Positions 10,701 through 21,186 of a DNA stretch of 42,060 nucleotides are shown here, in pieces. This stretch comes from Nemertoderma westbladi (taxonomy: Eukaryota > Xenacoelomorpha > Nemertodermatida > Nemertodermatidae), in assembly GCA_032718475.1 (NCBI GenBank), contig JAUCBJ010008899.1, positions 1 to 42,060 of the forward strand. Reading direction: 5' to 3'. Each line of letters begins with the position of its first letter. The first letter of the stretch is position 1. A program made the translations under genes and the position numbers. The notes under the pieces are model-generated. The model had not been told where the DNA came from, searched no databases, and saw only the letters and a list, made by a program, of their open reading frames with translations.

Positions 10701-13700
10701 GGGTGAGAACACCTTCATCCGACAGAATGGGAGGGTGAGACCACCTTCATCCGACAGAATGGGAGGGTGAGACCACCTTCATCCGACAGAATGGGAGGGT
10801 GAGACCACCTTCATCCGACAGAATGGGAGGGTGAGACCACCTTCATCCGACAGAATGGGAGGGTGAGACCACCTTCATCCGACAGAATGGGAGGGTGAGA
10901 CCCCCTTCATCCGACAGAATGGGAGGGTGAGACCCCCTTCATCCGACAGAATGGTAGGGTGAGACCACCTTCATCCGACAGAATGGGAGGGTGAGACCAC
11001 CTTCATCCGACAGAATGGGAGGGTGAGACCACCTTCATCCGACAGAATGGGAGGGTGAGACCACCTTCATCCGACAGAATGGGAGGGTGAGACCACCTTC
11101 ATCCGACAGAATGGGAGGGTGAGACCACCTTCATCCGACAGAATGGGAGGGTGAGACCACCTTCATCCGACAGAATGGGAGGGTGAGACCACCTTCATCC
11201 GACAGAATGGGAGGGTGAGACCACCTTCATCCGACAGAATGGGAGGGTGAGAACACCTTCATCCGACAGAATGGGAGGGTGAGACCACCTTCATCCGACA
11301 GAATGGGAGGGTGAGACCACCTTCATCCGACAGAATGGGAGGGTGAGACCACCTTCATCCGACAGAATGGGAGGGTGAGACCACCTTCATCCGACAGAAT
11401 GGGAGGGTGAGACCACCTTCATCCGACAGAATGGGAGGGTGAGACCACCTTCATCCGACAGAATGGGAGGGTGAGACCACCTTCATCCGACAGAATGGGA
11501 GGGTGAGACCACCTTCATCCGACAGAATGGGAGGGTGAGACCACCTTCATCCGACAGAATGGGAGGGTGAGACCACCTTCATCCGACAGAATGGGAGGGT
11601 GAGACCACCTTCATCCGACAGAATGGGAGGGTGAGACCACCTTCATCCGACAGAATGGGAGGGTGAGACCACCTTCATCCGACAGAATGGGAGGGTGAGA
11701 CCACCTTCATCCGACAGAATGGGAGGGTGAGAACACCTTCATCCGACAGAATGGGAGGGTGAGACCACCTTCATCCGACAGAATGGGAGGGTGAGACCAC
11801 CTTCATCCGACAGAATGGGAGGGTGAGACCACCTTCATCCGACAGAATGGGAGGGTGAGACCACCTTCATCCGACAGAATGGGAGGGTGAGACCACCTTC
11901 ATCCGACAGAATGGGAGGGTGAGACCACCTTCATCCGACAGAATGGGAGGGTGAGAACACCTTCATCCGACAGAATGGGAGGGTGAGAACACCTTCATCC
12001 GACAGAATGGGAGGGTGAGAACACCTTCATCCGACAGAATGGGAGGGTGAGACCACCTTCATCCGACAGAATGGGAGGGTGAGACCACCTTCATCCGACA
12101 GAATGGGAGGGTGAGACCACCTTCATCCGACAGAATGGGAGGGTGAGACCACCTTCATCCGACAGAATGGGAGGGTGAGACCACCTTCATCCGACAGAAT
12201 GGGAGGGTGAGACCCCCTTCATCCGACAGAATGGGAGGGTGAGACCACCTTCATCCGACAGAATGGGAGGGTGAGACCACCTTCATCCGACAGAATGGGA
12301 GGGTGAGACCACCTTCATCCGACAGAATGGGAGGGTGAGACCACCTTCATCCGACAGAATGGGAGGGTGAGACCACCTTCATCCGACAGAATGGGAGGGT
12401 GAGACCCCCTTCATCCGACAGAATGGGAGGGTGAGACCCCCTTCATCCGACAGAATGGGAGGGTGAGACCACCTTCATCCGACAGAATGGGAGGGTGAGA
12501 CCACCTTCATCCGACAGAATGGGAGGGTGAGACCCCCTTCATCCGACAGAATGGGAGGGTGAGACCACCTTCATCCGACAGAATGGGAGGGCGAGACCAC
12601 CTTCATCCGACAGAATGGGAGGGCGAGACCCCCTTCATCCGACAGAATGGGAGGGTGAGACCCCCTTCATCCGACAGAATGGGAGGGTGAGACCCCCTTC
12701 ATCCGACAGAATGGTAGGGTGAGACCACCTTCATCCGACAGAATGGGAGGGTGAGACCACCTTCATCCGACAGAATGGGAGGTGAGACCACTTCATCCGA
12801 CAGAATGGGAGGGGAGACCACCTTCATCCGACAGAATGGGAGGGCGAGACCCCCTTCATCCGACAGAATGGGAGGGTGAGAACACCTTCATCCGACAGAA
12901 TGGAGGGTGAGACCCCCTTCATCCGACAGAATGGAGGGTGAGACCACCTTCATCCGACAGAATGGGAGGGGAGACCACTTCATCCGACAGAATGGGAGGG
13001 TGAGACCACCTTCATCCGACAGAATGGGAGGGTGAGACCACCTTCATCCGACAGAATGGGAGGGTGAGACCACCTTCATCCGACAGAATGGGAGGGTGAG
13101 ACCACCTTCATCCGACAGAATGGGAGGGTGAGACCACCTTCATCCGACAGAATGGGAGGGTGAGACCCCCTTCATCCGACAGAATGGGAGGGTGAGACCA
13201 CCTTCATCCGACAGAATGGGAGGGTGAGACCACCTTCATCCGACAGAATGGGAGGGTGAGACCCCCTTCATCCGACAGAATGGTAGGGTGAGACCACCTT
13301 CATCCGACAGAATGGGAGGGTGAGACCACCTTCATCCGACAGAATGGGAGGGTGAGACCACCTTCATCCGACAGAATGGGAGGGTGAGACCACCTTCATC
13401 CGACAGAATGGGAGGGTGAGACCACCTTCATCCGACAGAATGGGAGGGTGAGACCACCTTCATCCGACAGAATGGGAGGGTGAGAACACCTTCATCCGAC
13501 AGAATGGGAGGGTGAGACCACCTTCATCCGACAGAATGGGAGGGTGAGACCACCTTCATCCGACAGAATGGGAGGGTGAGACCACCTTCATCCGACAGAA
13601 TGGGAGGGTGAGAACACCTTCATCCGACAGAATGGGAGGGTGAGACCACCTTCATCCGACAGAATGGGAGGGTGAGACCACCTTCATCCGACAGAATGGG

Positions 13701-15293
13701 AGGGTGAGACCACCTTCATCCGACAGAATGGGAGGGTGAGAACACCTTCATCCGACAGAATGGGAGGGTGAGACCACCTTCATCCGACAGAATGGGAGGG
13801 TGAGACCACCTTCATCCGACAGAATGGGAGGGTGAGACCCCCTTCATCCGACAGAATGGGAGGGTGAGACCACCTTCATCCGACAGAATGGGAGGGTGAG
13901 ACCACCTTCATCCGACAGAATGGGAGGGTGAGACCACCTTCATCCGACAGAATGGGAGGGTGAGACCACCTTCATCCGACAGAATGGGAGGGTGAGACCA
14001 CCTTCATCCGACAGAATGGGAGGGTGAGACCACCTTCATCCGACAGAATGGGAGGGTGAGACCACCTTCATCCGACAGAATGGGAGGGTGAGACCACCTT
14101 CATCCGACAGAATGGGAGGGTGAGACCACCTTCATCCGACAGAATGGGAGGGTGAGACCACCTTCATCCGACAGAATGGGAGGGCGAGACCACCTTCATC
14201 CGACAGAATGGGAGGGTGAGACCACCTTCATCCGACAGAATGGGAGGGTGAGACCACCTTCATCCGACAGAATGGGAGGGTGAGACCACCTTCATCCGAC
14301 AGAATGGGAGGGTGAGACCACCTTCATCCGACAGAATGGGAGGGTGAGACCACCTTCATCCGACAGAATGGGAGGGTGAGACCACCTTCATCCGACAGAA
14401 TGGGAGGGTGAGAACACCTTCATCCGACAGAATGGGAGGGTGAGACCACCTTCATCCGACAGAATGGGAGGGTGAGACCACCTTCATCCGACAGAATGGG
14501 AGGGTGAGACCACCTTCATCCGACAGAATGGGAGGGTGAGACCACCTTCATCCGACAGAATGGGAGGGTGAGACCACCTTCATCCGACAGAATGGGAGGG
14601 TGAGACCACCTTCATCCGACAGAATGGGAGGGTGAGACCACCTTCATCCGACAGAATGGGAGGGTGAGAACACCTTCATCCGACAGAATGGGAGGGTGAG
14701 ACCACCTTCATCCGACAGAATGGGAGGGTGAGACCACCTTCATCCGACAGAATGGGAGGGTGAGACCACCTTCATCCGACAGAATGGGAGGGTGAGACCA
14801 CCTTCATCCGACAGAATGGGAGGGTGAGACCACCTTCATCCGACAGAATGGGAGGGTGAGACCACCTTCATCCGACAGAATGGGAGGGTGAGACCACCTT
14901 CATCCGACAGAATGGGAGGGTGAGACCACCTTCATCCGACAGAATGGGAGGGTGAGACCCCCTTCATCCGACAGAATGGTAGGGTGAGACCACCTTCATC
15001 CGACAGAATGGGAGGGTGAGAACACCTTCATCCGACAGAATGGGAGGGCGAGACCACCTTCATCCGACAGAATGGGAGGGTGAGAACACCTTCATCCGAC
15101 AGAATGGGAGGGCGAGACCACCTTCATCCGACAGAATGGGAGGGTGAGACCACCTTCATCCGACAGAATGGGAGGGTGAGACCACCTTCATCCGACAGAA
15201 TGGGAGGGTGAGACCACCTTCATCCGACAGAATGGGAGGGTGAGACCACCTTCATCCGACAGAATGGGAGGGCGAGACCACCTTCATCCGACA
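7717..15293. repeat. 32-bp satellite/minisatellite array, about 237 tandem units (7.58 kb)
   Basis: Head-to-tail units of 32 bp, for example 15198-15229: a purine-rich first half (gaatgggagggtgagacc) and a pyrimidine-rich second half (accttcatccgaca). Unit starts run in strict 32-bp register from 7749 to 12,773 (157 units) and from 12,990 to 15,294 (72 units). Seven units between them lose 7 bases in total. Variants recur at fixed sites: gaccacc (major), gaacacc, gaccccc, ggtaggg, ggcgag, ccaaca and a rare ttcattcgtc. Each unit holds a GGTG-agac-CACC mini-inverted repeat. The period is not a multiple of 3 and no long frame is open, so it does not code. Confidence 0.98.
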
Positions 15294-15508
15294 GTAAATT
15301 ATCTCCAGGAAATCGTCACAATCGTTCTAATTCTGTCCATATCGATAACATTAAAGATATTCGTGTGGGCTCATCGCCAACAAACTTCAAAAAACTAACT
15401 TCATCAATTAATTATTAATCAACAATCTGCTTTTCCAAGATTTGTTTAGCATTATCAAGACTGATTAAAATTTGAAAATAGTTATTCCTCTTCCTACTAC
15501 AAATAAAC
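15294..15508. other. Unique spacer between satellite and foldback element
   Basis: About 215 bp of AT-rich DNA with no recognisable feature. Confidence 0.4.
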
Positions 15509-17204
15509 AATTCCGACCCGGAAAATTCTGACCCACTCAGAGATCGAATGAAATTTTCATGGGTCGGAATTATCCGGAACCAGATTACGACAATTCCGAC
15601 CCAAATAATTTAATAATAATAATGGAAAAGACGAAGAATAATGGATGAAACAGAGAGGGGGGGGGGGGGGGGTGGGGGGTGGGGGCTGGCCACGGGGGCA
15701 CTACTATGTTATGGGTACCCACTTTTTGACCATTTATTTGACAATGATAATGGCTATTATCTTGAGGTTTTTTTGTTTTAGAACATTAATGTCGTCTTCT
15801 GTTAGACGTTAGCTATTGTTTTTTTTATGGTAGCTAGTGATTTCTTTTAGGTAGCTACTGTTTTTAAAATTACAAAACCAAATTTTTGGTACCTAATTTT
15901 TGATCAATTTTTTACCATGTTATTGGATATTATCATGATGTTTTTCGTTCTAGAACATAAATTTCACCTTCTGAGAGAGGTTACCTATTATATTTTTATT
16001 AAGGTAGCTAGTGTTTTTAAAGGTAGCTAGTGATCTTAAAATTACAAAATAATATTTTGGACCATGTTAATGGATATTATCAAGATGGTTTTTTGTTCTA
16101 GAACAAAACAATTTTTTCACCATGTGAGATAGGTTAGCTATTATTTTTTATTATGGTAGCTACCGGTAGTGTTTTTAAAGGTAGATAGTGATCTTAAAAT
16201 TACAAAATAAATTTTGTAGTGCACCTTTTATTTAGACAATTTCCATATCATCAATATATTCTCGCAATTAATAAAAAGATAAATAAATCTAGTAATAAGT
16301 AAAATAAGTAAAAACTCTATGTTGACATCTGCCTATATTTTGTATAAAATATATAAAACTAGCTAGTGAATAAGCTAGCTACTTTAACTATCAAATAAAA
16401 ATTTCTAGCTGCCATGACTCATAAATTATTCCATGCAAATATATAATTGAGAATTAAATTACCGGTATATCTTACATTTACTAGCTAATAAATAGTACTA
16501 GCTAACACAAAATCAAAAGTACTAGGTACCATCTTACTGTCAGAAGGTCAAATATTTGTTCTAGATAAAAAAAAACCTCACAGGCTAATAAAATACATTT
16601 TTACAAGAAAAAAGTTGGTCAAATTTTTTTTCAATTTTTCAATTATAATTTTTTTCACTAGCTCATAAAAAGTACTAGCTAACACAAAATCAAAATTACT
16701 AGCTACCATCGTACTGGCAGAAAGTTAAATATTTGTTCTAGAACAAAAAACCTCATGATAAAAGCCATTTTCATATGAAAAAATTTGTTTAAAAAGTGGG
16801 TACCCATAACATAGTAGTGCCGCCACGGGCTGCCCCCCCCCCCCCCCCCCCTATCTGCCATGGATATTCTGCGTTCTAGACATGTTTATGTGGTTTTATA
16901 GTTGCATACTATTTTTCGCATTGAGTGTATTCTGTACTCATGTGTTTTGGGCACACCCTCACCCAATTGTTAATACTAGCTAGTTTTTGCTACTTTTTTT
17001 TTGAAAATGTTCTAAAACATATTAGCTATCAATTAAGAAAAATATTTGTGTTCTAGAACACAGATTTTTGTTATTTATTACCGGGAATTTATATTAATTA
17101 TTTTTATTAATTTGGATCCGGACAATTCCGACCCATGAAAATTTCATTCGATCTTTGAATGAGTCGGAATTGTCCGGGTTGGAATTATCCGGGCGGAATT
17201 ATCC
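15509..17204. mobile_element. Foldback-type element with nested long inverted arms and internal subrepeats
   Basis: The outer arms (about 15509-15595 and 17110-17204) are inverted copies; 15541-15571 is a perfect 31-base complement of 17124-17154. The inner arms also match: 15699-15727 is a perfect 29-base complement of 16791-16819, and a G tract at 15657-15672 faces a C tract at 16833-16851. Inside the arms are degenerate subrepeats of roughly 150 bp with recurring words ggtagctagtg, ttaaaattacaaaa and gttctagaaca (plus-sense on the left, inverted on the right). The centre near 16,210-16,480 is AT-rich and codes nothing I can see. This is the structure of foldback (FB/TU-like) or long-TIR non-autonomous DNA elements. 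No transposase is present and no target duplication is clear. Confidence 0.8.
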
Positions 17205-17799
17205 TAGCTTCGGCTCAAACATGTCGTACACATCCTAGTTGCTGGTGATTAGCTTTCACTTTATCATACAAAATGTCCAATAATAATGTGCGGGGAATGA
17301 CAATACAAGTTGTCTAAAGTGGCCTGGCCCACTTTAAGGTAAATTGTAAACATCACCCTAAAGTGAGCCGATATCTCATTTTTAGGTTAGATTTCATGGC
17401 ACGTTAAGATACTGAATGATATGAGAATGTATGTATTATATTCTATGTATATAGTATTAGCGGCTGTAATGTATTGGCTGCAATTCTATACAAATGGCAA
17501 CATCTTGTGAGTATTTGGGAAATATTGGCTGCCAATAATGCCGACTATGCCCACTTAGGGAAGTCATAGCAAAATTACTCTAAAGTGGACCATCAGCTCT
17601 TTTTACAATGCCAGATATGTTTCTGTAAAGTGTAAAAGTGATGCTTTGTTTCCGAGATGGAGTTGTTTTTGAGTAAACAATATACGAAAATGGATTATCA
17701 AATTATTTATATTACTATATAAGAGTACTGATAGTATAGGAGTATATCATTATATAAGGTTAACTAGTCCTGTATTTATAACACAATCACACAGTAGCA
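17205..17799. other. Non-coding, with short TAAAGTGG palindromes
   Basis: No gene seen. 17315-17322 (TAAAGTGG) pairs with 17329-17336 (CCACTTTA). Related words recur near 17361, 17549 and 17581, possibly a decayed small inverted-repeat element. Confidence 0.35.
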
Positions 17800-18960
17800 A
17801 TAGGCATTTACTGCAAAAATAATCCTCTTTGGCACTAGTAAATATCTCTTCAACACAATTATCACAAGCCCAAGTGGCGACATACCCCACCCAATCAGTT
17901 TCTCTATACTTTCCATCACTTCCACAAATATAGCAGATGTTGACATCTATATCTGACTCATCTTCACATTAATATCATTCCACAGGAACATTAGTATATA
18001 TCTTACCATTGGCAGTAACTTTAGATTTAGTTCCTTTGATCTTCTTAAATTTGGTCTTCTCAGATTTCTTATTTTCATTCTCTTTTACTTGTTTTCCTGT
18101 TCTATCAAATTTCTGAACACTTGCATCAATCATCAATCAATCATTACCCTAGCATTAGACTTAACTCTTAGTGGTCACTTTTTTCCTTGAGGAATAAACT
18201 TGCATATTCTTCAGAGATGACACCATATCTAAGAAGGCGGAAGGGATGGGGGTGAAGGGGTTCTTTGGAGGTGGATTGTGTGAATTTATTAATTTGGTGA
18301 CTACTAGTAACAGTAGATTGTGTATTCAGTTCTTGATCATTTTGAGAATTCTCAGTTATTTCCTGGAAGGCTCTATTCCATACAGAAGGTGATAATGATG
18401 ACGGTTTGGTTGAATCCACATTCGGGCTATTGAGGGTCATTAGAGCAGAATAAATTCCATTAGTATTAATTATTAATATTATGGTTATATTATGGTTATT
18501 CCATACACAATCTGGATGAACAATTTCAATTGACCCCCTAGATTTTTATATAGCAATATTTGCCTGTAATATAAAGTTTGCTTCTGACCATAGAAAAATA
18601 CTCTCGTATGTCATTAACACTTACTGAAACCCAACCTTCATGTTAGCATCTAAGCTTTAAGGATGGATGTCATTTCATAAACCCATTAAACCAATGATAG
18701 AGATGGGAATGATTTTTCTCAAATTTTTATTCATGGTACTTGTTATTACATAAATTAGCAGCATCTTAGCAGACATTATTACTAGGCCTTGCATCATGGG
18801 AAAACCACACATTTTCACATATTCGACATATGCAGCCAATGCAAGCAGATTCATTGTCTTCACTAAAGGCTGTAGGCTTACCCATCTTGCATTTCAATCC
18901 AACTGAGTCATCAACAGGACGTTGCAATAATGTAAGTGGCACGTGTTCTTGCTGCACTTC
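17800..18960 (-). pseudogene. Internally deleted pogo-like transposase relic: CENP-B-type HTH part plus C-terminal PHD-like finger
   Basis: Minus strand, 5' to 3'. At 18,900-18,670 the frame reads MGKPTAFSEDNESA, then (after a frame break) LAAYVEYVKMCGFPM and, near the end, HWFNGFMK. This is the order of the CENP-B/Tc5-type DNA-binding region of pogo-like transposases. The DDE core is not visible. At 18,440-18,168 comes a Ser/Thr-rich segment (ending SEEYASLFLKEKSDH), then a Lys-rich stretch at about 18,100-18,000. At 17,940-17,800 follows CYICGSDG...TWACDNCVEE...FCSKC, a PHD-like Cys layout of the sort found at the C-end of some pogo/Tigger-like transposases. Several stops and shifts break it. 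It is a dead copy. A host gene with a PHD finger is the alternative for the 17.8-18.4 kb part. Confidence 0.5.
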
Positions 18961-19134
18961 TTATATTAGAAGTGCATCAAGGTACTAATTTACTAAACTA
19001 TTCCATTTACAAGATGTGTTTCTCTTATACCAGAAAGTGTAATTCATATTTTTTCTGATATTTCATCGTATGACTATAGATATACTGTATATCTACCTAG
19101 TGAATCCACATGAGTCACATGTACTTTTTTTGCT

Positions 19135-19420
19135 AAGTTGAAAGTAGCTCCAAAGAAACCGTCACAAACAGTTCCACGTTTGGAACTTTTGGCTGCCTCA
19201 TTTGCAGTTAAATTTGGGAATCATATCAAAGTAGAGATTATTACCTGTTGCCAAATGCACTATTGGATGGATTCACAATGCGTACTTGCTTGGATTGCCA
19301 AAGGAGCAAACCAACGAGATGTTTTGTTATCTAATAGACTTAGTGATATTGCCAATACTACAGACCCATGTCAATGGCACTATGTGCCTTCTGCACTCAA
19401 TCCTGCAGATGTTTGTTCAT
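19135..19420 (+). pseudogene. BEL/Pao LTR retrotransposon Pol fragment: RNase H region
   Basis: The plus strand encodes VPRLELLAASFAVKFG, then YWMDSQCVLAWI, NRLSDIANTTDPCQW and HYVPSALNPADV. This run (P-RLEL, W-DS--VL-WI, NR-----, DP-QW-YVP---NPAD) is the signature of the RNase H-like part of BEL/Pao Pol. Homology stops just after the NPAD motif; downstream the frame reads into AT-rich sequence. Upstream RT and protease are absent. The missing continuation (integrase) occurs in the same orientation at 29.54-30.03 kb, on the far side of the LINE nest, so the element was probably split by insertion of element A. Confidence 0.8.
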
Positions 19421-19620
19421 ATATTATATTATATTATTCAGATGTAGGAGACATCTCGGGCACAAAGCAAATTAAAACAATGATATAAAACAACTATTTA
19501 AAATACACGACACAGATTTCTGATTGGCTTACATGTGACCGTTGCGTTCGAGTGTATAGTAAAAATTTCATTAAAAAGAAAAACATCAAATAAATACAAA
19601 ATTAAATGTACAAATTACAA

Positions 19621-19930
19621 TTACATACGGTTAAATTTAATATATGAGCTAAAATCAACAGATAACAGATCTGTCTTAAATTGTTGCAGCGTAGGAGCGT
19701 TAACAATGTTTGCTTCTAAAGAGTTCCATACGGGGACTACACGGTTATTAAATACATTTTGCACATTTACAGTTCTAGAATTAAATTGGTACAATTTGTA
19801 CGAATGAACACGCGTTGTCGTTGTTGGGGCTCGACGAAATATATTATTAACATCTACTGAGACAATACCATGAATAATTTTGTATACCAATGTAAGGTCA
19901 ATGTGTATTCTACGCAATTCTAAGGGTTGG
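19621..19930 (-). pseudogene. Element A ORF2, C-terminal part
   Basis: The frame continues from the RT part across the 19,931-21,186 insertion. It reads LELRRIHIDLTLVYKIIHG, then TRVHSYKLYQ, then FNNRVVPVWNSL and a short tail ending in a stop near 19,621. This is the C-terminal helix-rich domain found after the RT in CR1/Jockey-group ORF2 proteins (the pattern R---DL---YKI, then NR---WNSLP). It has no internal stop, but it is separated from the catalytic domain by the insertion and so is non-functional. Confidence 0.8.
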
Positions 19931-21186
19931 TGTACGCGCTTTTGAAGACCTTTAGCAGTTTAACCTGCCAAAATTTATATGTCTTTTGGTTTATAAATAG
20001 ACTTTAGAAAATGACAAGTATTTAATACCAATAAACACAACATTAGCCGAAGCCAGCCTAGTGCGCGTCCATTCACCCGCTGGATATACCCGGGAGACTG
20101 GATTCGGAGGGCTTAGATTGTTATTGCAGTGTAAGCTTACTGTATTATTCGATTGATCGTTAATAAATAATTTCTGACCAATATTATTCACTTTCGGAAA
20201 ATATTAACAGTTCCTTTAGGACGTGGCGCTCTATCTAGGTAAACAGAGCTATGACTTATACTAAACACAACGGTAAGTCGGTAAGGCTTAGGATTCACGT
20301 ATGAGGCGCATTCTTTAGGAAATGCTTAGTTATCAGTCACAATCATGCACACTACCGGTAACACACAATGCTGCACACTAATCTGCCGACCGTCAATGAA
20401 TTTTATCATATATAAAGAGAACAGCAATTGACTCATGTAGTGCCTATCAAATAGCATTAAACTCACTACAAACCACGATAATATAAGTCGCAATCGCTAT
20501 ATGTAACCTGTCTCTCTAACCTGTAGTGTATCAAGAAAATTGGGAAATTTGGGTTCTTTATAGATGTTCTCCAAATAATATTCAACCAACTGATACAAAA
20601 TAATAACAACAGTAAAAAGCATTAAGACAGTAGGTTAAGATATGATATGACAATGTATGTGCCGCTGCGCTACTGCACTGATAATTGGGCCGAGTTGAAC
20701 TGATAACAGTTATACGTTCTATAATCTAAGCCTACTAATGTTTCTTCTAAAGTCTGAAACGAATTGACTCTAGAGCCGATGTTCCTGGCCTAGATAGAAA
20801 CAACAAAACAGAATCACAAAAAACTGCTACTGTCCCTAACACCGTTGCAGGTATCTTTTACACAGAGAGGAATAGCTCTCATTGGCAGAACCCCAGATTC
20901 CACAAGTTCCACGAATATCTAAATGCCGAACTATCAGGAATTTTGCAACCCTTGGCCAACACACAAAATGAGTCACTCCGCTCGGTTGTCCTGGTTGCAT
21001 ACTCTGCTGCTATAGCTCTGGTTGGCCGATAGAACATAGTAAAGAGCCCCTCGTATAACAAATCAGCCAATAAGCCGGTCGCTTTGCATCATTCGAGTTA
21101 GAGAGCTTTTTAGAGTATTCCAGCGCCTGGGGGGAAACTGGATTGCAAAGCAAAAGGGCCAGTTATATCCCACAAAAGCTTTTACA
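19931..21186. mobile_element. 1,256-bp TG...CA insertion with 5-bp target duplication (likely solo LTR)
   Basis: Starts TGTACGCGCTTTTG and ends CAAAAGCTTTTACA. It is flanked by GTTGG at 19,926-19,930 and again at 21,187-21,191. Deleting it together with one GTTGG rejoins element A ORF2 in frame (NLQ|PLELRR), so the borders are exact. TG...CA ends with a 5-bp duplication are typical of LTR retrotransposons; a TATA-like tataaata lies near 19,992. No coding frame of note lies inside, hence a solo LTR. The ends also form a weak inverted repeat (TGTAnnnGCTTTTG), so a non-autonomous DNA transposon is the alternative. Confidence 0.75.

Noticed and set aside
7717-15293. CRISPR-like array
   Set aside because: Units are directly adjacent with no unique spacers, and the context is eukaryotic. 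It is a satellite.
19931-21186. Small frames inside the TG...CA element as genes
   Set aside because: Short, without homology, and the element is better explained as an LTR.
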